A DNA stretch of 64,000 nucleotides from assembly GCA_964035545.1 (NCBI GenBank), contig OZ037771.1, positions 1,426,001 through 1,490,000 on the forward strand, written 5' to 3'. The DNA comes from Bugula neritina (taxonomy: Eukaryota; Bryozoa; Gymnolaemata; Cheilostomatida; Bugulidae). This document shows, in pieces, positions 13,301-27,100 of this stretch (position 1 is the stretch's first letter; the number at the start of each line of letters is the position of its first letter). Made by a program: the position numbers and the translations under genes. The notes under the pieces were generated by a model. That model was not told the DNA's origin, did not search any database, and saw only the letters and a list, made by a program, of their open reading frames with translations.

Positions 13301-14396
13301 TATAATATCATGCTGGTAACTTCCTTAGACTATAAAATTCAGAGAGCAATTGTGGTGTGGCAGCTATATTTTAAACCTTTTTCACTTACGAGGTTTTTCA
13401 TAATTCTGTAAGACAGAAAATAATCAAAAAGGTTTCAGTAACACCTTGACTAATAATCATTATTATTATTAATAGTTGTAATTACAATTACCAATAAAAA
13501 TTATTGCCATATTATTGTTATTGTCATCATTATTGATTGCTATTACCGTCAATAATTACTATTATTGTCATTATTAATGACCATTATTGTCGTTATTAAT
13601 TAACATTATTGCCATTATTAATGCGCATTATTATATTGCATGTGTGTACACTATATTTCAGAGATGCCAAGGGATTCTACAGATTAGTATCAGGGCAAGT
13701 TTTTGATTTATCTGCACCTGGTGTTGGGTGGTCTGCAAGCTTTTAACTGGGCATTTTTTATAAAGCTTCACACTCTTTGCTTTTATATACAGTCTTCATA
13801 TACAATATTTATGCACAATCTTCATATCATACTTACTTTTGATTATTGCTTGAAATAATGCAGCAATTGTGTTACAATTTTTAAACAGATAATAGTTTTC
13901 TATAAGTAACTTTTCAACCAACTGGTAGAGTATAAGATAACACTGCTGAGCCAGGTTATTCTATCAGTTGAATCACAATTTTGCAGGTTTAAAATAGGAA
14001 TGATGGCAAAATATGGCAATGATAAATCAATACCAAATATGGAAATGTTGAAAAATTTTTAGCCCATGCAGTTTCTTATAATTCTGGCTGATTTTTTGTT
14101 CAATTCAACCAAATCAGTTATTCTTTTAGTATCAGATTAAATAGATTTTATTTAAAGATGATGTGAAACATTTTTCCTTTATGTACTCCAATAGTGAGGC
14201 TTCACCGGTTCTGAATGGGGCGGAGGCAAGAAACCCGGAGTCCCCTCATGACGACGGCTACGAAACCGGAGTGGTACTAAATGGGCATCTCACTCAAAGC
14301 TCACCTACTTCAAAGTTGTCTTCCCCGCCTGTTGCCCCTAAACCAGGTGGAGGCGGGGCCAAATTTGGAAGCAGCAGGTATATTTGGGTAACATAA
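4344..14396 (+). CDS. single-pass type I membrane protein, possibly KIAA1549-like (11 exons, 493 aa)
   Basis: Exons: 4344-4574, 7813-7941, 8407-8560, 10055-10209, 10354-10483, 10673-10759, 11437-11521, 11642-11792, 12148-12272, 13662-13694, 14195-14396. All junctions keep phase and total 1482 nt. The start has a clear signal peptide (MELRLCLLLLLVRVSA). A small ectodomain of about 110 residues is followed by a membrane segment at about 131-158 (GIVLGSLLCLTILATC) and a basic then acidic, Ser-rich cytoplasmic tail. The tail has an IRNRIGRRK basic motif near the middle, a VREAIHNAMDSV helix and a proline motif PPVAPKPGG near the end. The order TM, IRxRxxRR, and EARxxMHSLLDD-like helix recalls vertebrate KIAA1549 proteins from memory; this is a weak resemblance. 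The exon 10/11 intron uses a GC donor. The last exon could instead splice at 14378 into 15124, joining the next gene in frame. Function unknown. Confidence 0.65.
6631..6860. repeat. about 30-bp tandem repeat (TAATATACTGTGCTATAATA)
   Basis: About seven imperfect copies of a unit near 30 bp, built on ATATACTGTGCTATAATA followed by an AT spacer. It sits mid-intron, away from exons. Confidence 0.85.
7678..7812. repeat. degenerate TGACATCTAGGTGTA array ending at a 3' splice site
   Basis: Four to six degenerate copies of (AC)TGACATCTAGGTGTA-TTACAT, about 25-35 bp apart. The last copy grades into the real acceptor (CATCTATTGTAG|GG) of exon 2 at 7813. Each good unit contains CTGAC, an excellent branch-point match, and a CTAG that could act as an acceptor. 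Confidence 0.7.
7970..8040. repeat. TGTGTGCAGGTATG repeat just inside an intron
   Basis: Short TG-rich array about 30 nt downstream of the 5' splice site at 7942. Several units read GTGCAGGTATGT, i.e. a good 5' splice-site match (CAG|GTATGT). Confidence 0.7.
12327..12640. repeat. 34-bp tandem repeat with an embedded 5' splice-site motif
   Basis: About nine near-identical 34-bp copies (ACAATACATAGCAGGTTAGT then TAGCATGCATTGTG). The array begins about 55 nt downstream of the exon ending at 12272. Every copy carries AGCAG|GTTAGT, which fits a 5' splice site on the sense strand. Confidence 0.95.
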
Positions 14397-15130
14397 TGAC
14401 TTATCAATAACATATACAGTAACAAGATGTTGCAAAGCTGCATTCATTGTCAAAGGCAGTTCTGTCAACCATACATAATTCTTTTTTAATTGGAGTTTAG
14501 ACACAAACATTTTTTTATTCAGTCTCAGGATATAAAAAGGCTAAAAGTGGTGACTTCTGTGAAGGCTAGCAGGTTTAGCAATATATACAGTTACTTGTAT
14601 ATTTGAAGTTTAATTTAACAGATGATATCTTATTCCTATGCCTTATTTGCTGCCAGTATTGAGTGATCGTTATAAGTAATTAGGAATAGATAAATAACAT
14701 AATATTACCCAGATATACATAAAAGGTGATGTTTGTTAGTATATGGTAGACTAATATATTTGTTCAAAGGGATTTTCTTTTAAATATTTTGATGTTTACT
14801 CCAAAACGAACAAACATTCAACTAGACTGAGCATCTAATTGCTGCCTCCTCAAATAGAGAGTCTTTATGCTTTGCTAACCTTTTAATTCACTCTACTCAT
14901 CATGCTTGCATATCTTTACTAATATCTTCAAATATAATTTTAAAATCATTGCACAGTACAACAAAGTAATAATTCGAAAATCTATTTACTTACAGATTTT
15001 AGGAAATATATCACAACGGTCAATGAATAATTTAAAAATAGGGATTTTAATGAATATTCTAAAAATACAGCTTATATTAGTGATTACATGATAGAAATAC
15101 ATCTACTAGTAAATATATTGTAGACTTCCA

Positions 15131-18100
15131 ATGAGCATAGTGATGAGCATAGCACTACTGAGCATAGTGGCTGGGGTCTACGGTGTTTCCAGCACCACCG
15201 AAGTCACCATCATAGTGTTTGTACCGGACAAGTTCTTTCAAGAAATCAACTTCTTCATAAACGATACGAGCAGAATAGACTTGGACATATCAAGGAGACC
15301 TCCAAACACTGAAGTTCATTTGTTTGGTGAGTTTTGCTATCTGTAAATCAGTTGAAATACTTGAATAAACCTACTTTTTGTTAACTTTATTTGGAAGTTT
15401 ACAAAATGTCTGTCCATGTGCCTTGCTGACTATCTCATAACCATCAGTATGATATTACAAATAACTTATTTATAAAAAAGGTAATCAACATACATGCAAA
15501 GGTTATTTGCTGACATAAATGAATGTGAACTAATAAACATGTATCTGAATCTTGTAGATTTGCCTGGTAGGTTATAAAACTGTCAAGTGTTTTTAGGGGA
15601 GTTTTTATAGAAATGTATGTGTGGTAACATCGCAATGAATATAGTGCCATAGTTTATTTATCTCACTGCATTATGTCATGGCAGACAGTCACAAAACATT
15701 GTGTCATGTGACTTTATGTAATGACAGATATTGAGATATCATGTCACAACATGTCACAGCATGTCACAGCTTTCATGGCAGGTGCTTGCAGGTATTTTCT
15801 CCTATTAAGTCTTTGTATCTTTGAACTCGATATTCTGAGGAGACAATTCTTAGTAACTCTTGGAATACTGTTGTTTGTTGACGAAATGTCAGCCAATTTT
15901 CATAAATATATTGCATGGCTATGGTGTTTGTTGGTATAGATGTGTACATATGTTAATCTATTGTTGCTCTGTTACACATGTGTGTAAATTTAGAGGTGGT
16001 AGATGTGTATGAAGAAAGGATGTACACAGGTACATGATATTTGTTCCACAACATCACGTTTCAACAGCTTTGTTATGTTTATTTATTATTTATACCAAAT
16101 TTAAGTTGGAAAGAATGAGTTGGTTTACTTGGGCACACATGAATTTATACACTTTATTGATCAGTGAGCTTGGTAAAATAAGTCAGAAAAACTGCACATC
16201 TTATATGTTTTACGCTTCAGACTTTACCTATTTTTGGCTCTTTCAAGCAATTTTTTAGCATTCAAGTGTGCAACAAATAATATATTTTAAAAAAGTATTT
16301 GATAAAATTTTATATGAATACTTCTAAGGAATATCAAACTTTTTACCCACTATGAATGCCGTTTGAACTGTAAAAATTTTGATATTGAAGAGGCTTCGGA
16401 CCCCATCCTGGACAACGTCACCATAAATCTGTGTGAACAAGAATCTCGCTGTCAACATGGCTGCAACAGGAAGACGGGAACATGTGCCTGTTCCCATGGT
16501 TACATGCTGTTTGAAGAATACAAATGCGCAGGTAACTGCTACTCTATTCATGCAAGAGCTACCATAACAATTGTAATAAAAAGAATGAGCCGTGTGTCAT
16601 GGTGTAACTAGTTGAAATTACAAGGTTCACTAGTTGTCGTGAAGTAGTTTTACTTTGTGAATATTGTTAATTATTGATGAGCTTTAACCAATTTTAACAA
16701 TATATTACAAACTGTAAAACTATAAGCTTTTATTTGAGTTGAATAAGCGGAGTTATATGTAAATGTAAATTTTATGGGAATTTGGCTATTTTCTCTATAA
16801 GTTTCAGCTTGATGAAGTTAATTAGGTAACTTGCTAAACAGTTTATATTAAAAGATATTGCTAGTTTTAGCTTTTTGAAAAACAGCTAATAGCTTGCTTA
16901 GCTTTTTTAAAGAAATGCTTCACTTAGTTTTTCTACTTGGGTGGGCTGGTTTAATACTCGAATAAAAAAACATTATTCATATGTGGCCCAGGAACAACTG
17001 CAACTGGATGCTCTTCCTACCAATGACCTTTACTGGGAATTGAACCTATGACTTCCAGTTGAAGAATTAAAGGAAGTTAGAATAATATCAATAACTAAAT
17101 GTGCTCCAGTTGGATTCTTCAATAGATATTATTGTAAATCATACATTTCTGTTGGTTACAGATCGAAGTGACTGCCTGTACCTACCATGTTCCCACACTG
17201 AGACCTGCACCAACACTATCGGGGGATACACCTGCACGTGCGCACCTGGATATTGGAAAGATTCTTCCGGAACCTGTATATCATGTGATGGATCCAGCTG
17301 CCCAACAGGTTGGCTAACATTTTACTTAGGAGTTATTCTTTCATGATCATATTGAAAAAAAATTAAAGAATAAATATCAAAATATTCTAAATGTAGTTAG
17401 AATTTTAAAATGTAATCACTTGTAGTATATTGTGCCTTGGTTGTGTCAATTATTTGCTGTTCAAGTGATTAAGCTTAATTACCTGTATTGCAGGAACATA
17501 TGAGGCGAAAGGCTGTCCAATTAGAGAATGTGTCAGCTGCCGTACAAGTTGTCCGGAAGGTCAGTACATCACGGCAGCATGCACAGCCAAGAGCGACACA
17601 AAGTGTGCTGACTGTATACCACCCTGCCAGGATGATGAGTACGAGTATAAACCCTGCACCAGCTTCACTAACCGCAAGTGTAACAATATCAGTGAGCTTC
17701 CAGCTGCCCAGGGATCCAGGTATGAACTCCTGCTTATAATATACATGTGCTTATTGCCTACATCCTTATAGCTTGACATGCTTAAAACCTACATGCTTAT
17801 AGCCCACATGCTTATAGTCAGCATGCTTATATTATACATTCTTATAGCTTATAGGCTTAGAGCTTACACACACTTATAGTCTACATGTGCTTATACTCCA
17901 CAATATGCTTATAGCATGCATGCCTATAACCTATATGCTTATAACCCATATGCTCATAGTCTACATGCTTATAGCTTACACATTACATGCCAACCCTTCA
18001 CATTTTCTTTTACTGTTGTCGTTTTTTTTAAAGGCAACTAATTGATAAAGACTTAACTCTGACCTCTCATGCTGCAATTGATTTGTAACCAGTTTTTCAC

Positions 18101-21100
18101 CCATTGCATGTCTTGTGTATGCTTTGTATTTCTATATATGTGTGCCATATCGGTGATGATGGAGCAATATTTTGTCACTCTCTATTTAGTGGTCTGATAT
18201 TAGAATCTGTGAGTAACAGGAAGAATGGCATGTCGAGGCCAATCTACACCCCTGTAAGGGGTCTGCAGTTTGATACGGCTTTGATCAGAGGCAGCGGTAT
18301 CAGTATCCGGGTAAGGGCTGACAAATCTATGCTCTTTCTTTTTCTAAAAATTGATATATTCGCCCAAAGAAGTCTACCATGTGGTATAAAAAATCTGTAC
18401 TTAAACAAGATGTATCGTAAGAGTAACTTACACACATATAAACTGAGTGTTTGAATGCTTATTGTATTTATAAGCTTGTAAACAGAGTTGTGATAATTCT
18501 GATGATACCTATGAGGGGTGCATGTAAAATTGATGAACATTATATTCAATGCAACTGTTGTGCTCTTAGGTTTCATCATTTTAGTTTATTTGACCTTTAT
18601 TTGACTCTATCCCTGATGACATTTGAACTTAGTTATCTGCCGCTGGAAAGTGTCCAAAAATTGTCATTTTATTTCACTTCTCTTTTGCCAGGTATCTGTC
18701 AACTCTGTTAACCTTTACCCGACCTTGAAGCCTGTGGATCATAAAGACAGCAATGATAATGAGGCATTCATTGAGAACGATGAGCCAGCTACTATTCTCA
18801 CCACCTACTGCCCCTACCCTCTCCCTCTTTACTATGAGCTACTGGCTATTGAGCACACCAATGTGACTGCAGCTAAAACACACGACTGCCTTGGTATGTT
18901 GTGTTAAGGAATTAATACTTGAGAATGAGGTTAAGTGTACAAGTTCACATGAGTATATCAAGCTATAGTATCAAAGTATTACTTAAAGTCAGCAACATCT
19001 AAATTACTCTAACAAATTAGGATAATTATCTGTTTTTACCTTTATTTACTTTGCACATGATTTCATTGAGTAGCCTGGGCTCCTATCTGTCTTGTAGACT
19101 GCCCCATTGACCCTCGAAAACCGTGCGCTACATACAAGAAGTTTGGAACCGAGGCTGCCCTACACCCACACAACAAGAGCATGGTGTGCTCGAGACCGGA
19201 CAGGCTGGCAGACATGTTCAACCTGAATGAGTATCTGTCGGAGTCCAGCTCCATGGTGGTGCAGCCTTCAGAAGAGTGAGTTGAACTCTGAACCTGTCTG
19301 CCTGGTTCCACTCTGTTGAATATAGAGTTTATGAGCTATATTTGTTACTTTATAATTACTAGATAGCTTTCTATAAGTACATATTTGCAACTTTGTTATT
19401 GTCCTCTCTCTCATGCTAGATTCAAAGAGGTAGATGCAGCAATGGAAAAATTGAGAAAAGCCCGTGTTCTAGATTAAAAATGTAGTGAAAGAAGTTATGT
19501 TATGCTCAACACCAAAATTTATAAAGAAATTTAAAGAACTTAGGCTATCTCAATTTCTCTACTACTGCTCCTAAATGGATTCAACAACTGCAATGAGTAG
19601 ACTATCCTAGTCTTAAAACTCCCAGACAGCACTGGGAGGTTTTGAAACTGCTAAAATTATGCATGTGTGTAGTTTTAGAAAATCTTTCATAAACATCTTT
19701 AAACTAGAATGTGAACTTTAACTGAAGATATTTATGTCTGAGGTTGGACAATGTTGCAGGTGTGCTGTGCTCAAGGACAGGTGTGATGACTGCTCAAGGT
19801 CATGTGCTCGGAACATCACCAACCAGAGGAACACCAACTGCTCCATCACCTCTGAAGATGATGCCAACACCTGGTCCCCTCGTCTTATGTACTGTCAGAA
19901 CTGCTGCCTGAATAGACTATGCAAGAGTCTGTGTGAGAACGTACAGAGATGTAAGCCTGTCAGGTGAGGGGATACTTGTTACCTCATGTAGTCAAGTTTA
20001 TATAAGATATATGTTGATTTTAAATTAAGTGTAAAAGAACATGCTCATAGCTGTCACAGCACATGCTCATAGCTGTCACCTTATTTCCAGCTGTTGGAGA
20101 GGGAATGTCGCTGAGTTTCTTTTAAATACAAAGTTCCCTCAGAAAGACATGGAGTTCTATTGCAATGTAGAACTAGACGAGCGAGTGCCTCTCATATCCC
20201 TAGACTATACCGTGTTACACACCAATACCGAACTTAAAACTTTCTCAGTCATCATCCAGCAAAATGAGTCCAGTGTACAACAAACATCGTTCAGGTATGA
20301 CCAGTCTTCGTGAAACGACGTTATGCAATACTATCTATAATTGCTTCTTGGCAATTTGATGTTCCAATTTGGCTTCTTTATTTTTAACAGGAAATTTACT
20401 TATATTATTTTATCATCATCAGCCACTGATTAGACTTGGTGTTTTGACTGAGTATTTATGTTTGGGTTTGAAATTATATTTTTCAACAATTTTTTATTAA
20501 TCACTGTATCACAAAATTGGTCTGTTGTTGCTATTGTGAAGCTGCAGTATTATTGTTGATTTGTTACTGCTGTGACCGGCCATTGTTACTATAGTGGTCT
20601 AATTGTTGCTATGGTGATCTTATTGTTGCTATGGCTTTGTTGCTATGTTACTATAGTGATGGCCTACTCACAATTGACTACACCACCGGCCTCACTTCTG
20701 TGCCGGACCTGATACATGGGGAGGTGAACCTGGCCAGTTTTACCACCAGCTACTCTGCCGGGAGATACGCACCTGTCGGCGAGGAGGCTACCAGAGTTCA
20801 GGTTTCCAGACTGAACGTGAGGCCTAAGGATCCCTTCTCTTTCAGCACTAAATGGTGGAGTGAGTAGCCTCAGGTTTATATTTTACTGAACTAAATTAAG
20901 GGTACGCTGAAGGGTGCTCATGAAAAGATCATCATTTGAAGTTTTCAGGCTTTAAATTTACCTGATCTAAATATACACAAATCAAAATTCTTATTAGTTG
21001 CTAATTGCTTTAATTTAACTACAGTGGTTTTTACATGAAACTACATCTGTTTTATCAATTGGAAAAACCTATTGACAGTTATTTAATGCTACTTCCTTCC

Positions 21101-24100
21101 ACACACAAATTTGCTGTCTATATACTTTGCTTTTATTTAATATATCATTATTTGAATGTTGGTTGTAGCCTGTGAAACTCAAAGCCTGCATCCCCATTGT
21201 TTATCACTCAATCAGATAAATACCTTCCTTCTTGCAATATTCTTGCACCCAGCCTGTACCTCCAGTGCTTGTTATTATACTCTATCTGTTTACCCAGTTT
21301 GTCATTGTCGTATCCAGGTGATTGTTTGTCCAATGAAACCATTGCTGGTGGTAAGATGTGCACACAACTTCCCTCGTAGTTTAGAGTGCGTTAGTTTTAT
21401 TCTTTCCGTTTCTATGTACACTGAATCTTTCTTTACATTACCCTGAGCTGTACTATATAATCCAAGCTTTTTTGTACAAAAAATTTTAAGGTATTTGAGG
21501 CATAATGTTTTTTAATAAACATGCAGTTTTTAACATATATTTAAACCAAATTGTTCAGCTATAGTTTTCAATGTCACTGAAAATTACAATTTCACTATAG
21601 CTGCCTAATATTTAAAATAATCAAGGTTGAAAACATTAGTTGTATTGCTGACAATTATATGAAATTGCACAGGTAGGTATGGTTTTAATATACATTTCTT
21701 TTCACAGAAAAATAAAATAAGTAATGAAAACATACATGTTTTTAATATTTTTTGCCAGCTGACCTATTTAAAGCTGTGAGGTCATGCTACTTCTACAGCT
21801 AATCATTCAACTACTACCAAGATGGCGTCTAGTGCCATTGGTGTGAATGCTGTGTGTTATTTTCCTATATTAAACTTTTTCTTGTCTACTAAAGTGCATT
21901 GTTTAAGGCTTATTATTTTACTCTATGATTTATTTGTTTCATTATAATAGTTTTTACTTATTAACTTTTATTTAAAAGTAATATATTTAAATAGAGTTTT
22001 GAGCACAAATTGTATGCACTAGTTATAGAATGTTGTAGTGTCTTGGAATTAGCTAATATGGCATCATACGTTGTCAGCAGTTGGAAATGCTTCTTTCTGC
22101 AATGTTCTGCCTTTATTTTTCTTGGTTATCAATATCTTATGATGAAGTGCTTTCAAATCTGTTCATTTGTTTATATGTCTATTTTTAAATCAAGCCCTAC
22201 TAATTATGCTCTTACAACTGCAATTCTCAATGCTTGTAGAAGAAAAGAACTGCAGTGAGACGATAGTAGACAAGTTTCTGATTGGTGGAGGAGATGAAAT
22301 CATGTCTGTTCAGAATAATATTAACGTAACTAGACACGATGACTACATCTACACTCTGTGGAATAAGTAAGTTGCTGTCTGAGCATACCAAAGAGTAAAT
22401 CACTGGATACATACACTGCCTGGGCATACATAGAATAAAAGTGATATACACACCTCTGTTAGAATACAACTGAACTGCACTTCTTCAATGAGTATAAAAA
22501 AGTTATAACTTAATTATTTCAACGTACTACAAAATAGATTTAATTGAACATCTTTCATATAATTAAAAGTTTCAGCAACAAAAGTTTATGCATTTACATA
22601 CAGATTGCTTACAGCTTAGATTTGGCCAAATATTTAGTTGACTGGAAATACTTTTTTTCAGAAGTCAACAGCCATCCATGAGGTTCAGAATACCTGTGAG
22701 CGTCTCAGTCATTAAGAAGTTGTATCCCCCTACTGCTGTCGACACAAGCAATGTCAATGTCTTAATTAGTAGAGTTTCAGCTGGCTGGAAACTGACTGTA
22801 AGCGGGGAGGTCAAGACGTGTCCAGGTAGTTCTTGAACTTTTGATAAACACAACTAATTTGAAATTGTCTTCAATATTTCAAGTTAAACAGAGTGGCGTT
22901 CTCTTAAGGAATTGTCTTCACATATAACATTATGTAACAGCTTTGTCTCAGGCACAAATAGGCTGTGTTAGTCTGAGTTGGTTTGAGAGTTGCTTTGCCT
23001 TTACACGGTTGTGTTGATCACTTGTTTGTGAATTACCACTCAGGACTTGGCCTTATTTTATGCATACACAGGGGCCGTAATGTGTAAATAATCCTAATCT
23101 AAAATTTTGATATTTAGATTTTGCATCACTATTACATTTTCTAGTTTCTTCTATAGGACAAATGTTTAGAACTAATATCACACATGTGATGCGTTGAATT
23201 TCTGCTCGAGTTCTACAAGTGTTACTATAATTAGGAATTGGTGTTATTACTTATTATAGATCACTATACCTACTGTGAAATATCTACTCTAATGTATTTC
23301 ATATTAATATTGTTGTTGGTGTACCTTAGGCTACTTTCTGCTAAAAGTTTGGGAGCTAGAAAAAACGCTCCCTCTTGCAGACTATGAAGTAGCGGCTGGC
23401 GCTAAGTCTTCCAAAGATAACTGCAACCCTCGTTTCTTTGTAACATTTCACATTGCAGGAGGTGAGTATTACTGGTACTGTGTGTTGATTGGTTAGAAAT
23501 AACTCAGTGTAGTGACATCGTATATAATATACAACAGTCACATGGCTGCAAGCTGTTCATGGGGCTTGTTATACGAGTATGATGTATCATAAACTTTACT
23601 TTTATACAAAATTACTTTTATATTATACCTACAATAACATTAAGCACATTGAAATATAACTCCAATCAGTTATTAAACCTGTCAAAGGCTTGTCATAAAA
23701 GCAGAAAAATGAATAAAAATAATCAAACTTTAGACTATTATCTAGTTGATTTATTGTTTAAGTAAAATGTGTATAATATTTTGATCTAACTTATAAAAGT
23801 ATTAGTACTAAAACTTGACACATGATGTTCTAGAATAATTGAACAAAATTTTTGAAGCTTACTCAAAGATTTCTAATTGCGTCTTCAGGTGACACTCATC
23901 TGGTACAAAGAAAGTTCAGAGTAGAGATCGTGGACAAACATGGCCGACGACACTTTACTCTGGCTGAAAGCGACAGACCGCCAGCTATAGAAGTTCCTGT
24001 GAAGGAGCCTGGTAAGTTGATTACACAGCGTACTTACCTCTGTATACTTACCCCTGTATACTTACCTCTGTGTACTTACCTCTGTATACTTACCTCTGTA

Positions 24101-27100
24101 TACTTACCTCTATATACTTACCTCTATATACTTACCTCTATATACTTACCTCTGTGTACTTACCTATATATACTTACCTCTATATACTTACCTTTGTGTA
24201 CTTACCTCTGTATACTTACCTCTCTATACTTACCTCTGTATACTTACCTCTGTATACTTACCTCTGTGTACTTACCTCTCTATGCTTACCTCTATATACT
24301 TACCTCTGTATAATTACCTCTGTGTAGTCGTCTTCTCTTGTAGTCTTCTGTCCAAATTCATTTTAAGATCAGGATCCAATTTCACAGGGACAAGCCTATA
24401 CTGTTTAATAGCTTGTCATCTGCCATCAATACTTTTAAATTTGATTTAACAGCAGCCTTTAGTGAATATCTAAATATAATTATCTTATAATCTCATCTAA
24501 TATTATTCATGAAATTAACTTTTTCTACTGTTTTATTTGTAGCCGAAGTATCAGAATTGCAACAGAGTAGCTCTAGATCTGCCATTCTGATCATTATGCC
24601 TTACGTGATGATAATATTGGCAGCGGTGATCATCTTGTCTATAGCGTGGATTGTCAGCGTTGTTATCCCGAGAGGTATGATACCTGTATACTCAGACTAG
24701 GGTGTGCAGGTAAAACTGGTGTTTAGCTACCAATCAAGTTGTAATACAGTTGTCTATGACACAGCTAAGCTTAATTTTTAAAGAAGTGTGAGTAATGCTA
24801 TGTGGCAATTGACTCGTGTCAATTAAATTATTTTGAGATAAAATGATACTAGAAGGATACACATGTGAAAACACTACATTACAAAATAATAGGCACAGCT
24901 AGTCAGCAATCATACTTAGAACCTATGAAAGTTACAGCAGATTACTGAACAGAGTAAGAATGATCAGTTTTGGTTTTGTAGACTATGGACCAGTAAAGTC
25001 AGGACCCAACAGCAGAGGTGCGCTCTTCTTCTGCTACGCCCAGCTTCGGGTGGTATACATCTTTGCTACCAGTCTAAGTTTATTTGTCTTCATATGGTAT
25101 GCCATCAACAGGTAAGTTATAACTCATGCAGCTTCTTTCCTTTTTGTGAGTCATGTGACTTCAAGTAATTAGATAATACTTAAGTGATGGGTTTTCAAGT
25201 AATTAAGTTATGCATAAGTCATGAGTTGTAGAATAGAACTCAGTTACATAATAAGTCATGAGCTTTTAAATCTTTAGGTAACTGATTAGAATGCTGATAT
25301 GTGACCTGGCACCACAAAACAAGGGATGTATATAAAATGTTGGAAACCTAGTTATTATTATGGAGTGATAGAGCAGACTTTTCCAAACATTTTGCACTTT
25401 ATTTGAAGTCTCTAGCATCAATAGAACTCGAGATATCAGTATTTAAAAACTTGAACGTTTTTAGAATTTCTAAATTACTGTTTCGAGAAAATCGCGTTTA
25501 AAGTTGGCAACTCTAGAATAAGTTGAGAATTATTTGTTTACAATTTACAAGCCTTAGCAACGGGTCTTTGTATAATAGGAATAGTGACAAATTTGGTATC
25601 AAAATAATTGTGAAAGTTTGGGCTTTCTGTTAAACTAAATTTCATGCTGCCTCAACATAAAATTAGGTCAAATATGGCCGCCAAACTTTTTGTCGAATTT
25701 ATTTGTCAATTCGCTTTTTACTTTGTTTAATGGTTGAAAGGTTTAACAGTTCCAGCAAAGAAGAGGATGTTTCAGCAAGTTTGTGTGTTGAGATATTTAA
25801 ATTAGGCATCCAAGTCAGCAGGAAATCACATAAAACAAAATGGCAGCTGCTTCCTCTTATACATTGAATATCTCTCTTTCCTCTAATATATTGTGTAATA
25901 TATCAAACTGCAGCTATTGAGCTGTGCTGTTTCATAATTATTGCTAAATGAGTAGAACACTTATGAGAAAATTATTTGAATATTATGAGATTATGCGAGG
26001 TTCATTCATAAATATCTTTATAATCTCTAACGGCAACTAAATTTAGCAATTGATTTGGCCGAAATGTTGAAAATATAAACATAAAATCAGCTATTAGAAC
26101 TTTTGAGTTTTATTAGGCATTAATATTCCCATTTAAAACATCAAATACATTATTTTAAAAAACCAATTAAATGCAGTAAAAAATCCAGCCTAGATACAAC
26201 CATTATGCTTGAATTAACTCTTATCAAGAAAAGAAAATTAGATAGCTTCTACGGTTTTTGCAAAGAAGGCACTTTTCATCTTTCTACTTTCTTGGTCTTC
26301 ATAATATGAGTTTACGGAGTATGGACACATAACATCATGTATGTGGCAAAAGCTTCATCACTATCATCAGCTGATTTTCTAGCAATTAGAGATGCTGCTA
26401 CTTGACCTCCATCCTGCCAATCTACCCACTTATTGTCTATTCCAGAGCTGAAAGTACAATGTTGACTTTTTTTAAATAACAAAAGGAAACGGTAGCTTGA
26501 TTAGAAATTATACCCAGTTATATTACAAAAATTTAGTTGGCTAAACACTCTTGTGGTACTATTATGGCAGCAGTTAATTGTGATCCTGCATTTCATCAAC
26601 GTTTAAATTTATTGAATTAAACAGAACAATTTGAATTAAAAAAATGCTTGATAATTTTCAAGCACATCATTAAAAGACTGCAAACCTTTTTATGAATGAA
26701 ATAAGCAGAAGCCATAACCTTGCAAGCCAAAATTCGGAGTGTCTACATTAGAAGTATTAGATTGATAGGTAGCAGAGTTGTGTAGGTATAAGTCTTCACT
26801 CTAATGCCCTCACAAGTGCACTTTCTAAAATGTACAGAATATAGGATTATTCTATATTAACATAGTATTATCAGTAAAATTACACATTATGCACTTGAAT
26901 ATCTAGCATCTCTGCAATTGGCAATTTTGAAGCAATGTCTTTAGATAACTATTAACCACTCAGGCATTTAATTGAGTAAAAAAGCTAGCTAAGTGCAATT
27001 GAATCTATTAAAGACATTTACTATAAAATCAATTTGAATTCAATAAATTACTTTAAAATATGAATAAATTTTTGCTCATCTTATAATAAAATTAAAAAGT

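Noticed and set aside
24012-24327. Long plus-strand frames rich in TYLCILTSVYLPL after exon 15
   Set aside because: They read through the 14-bp array beyond a good donor (G|GTAAGT) whose phase matches the next exon at 24543.
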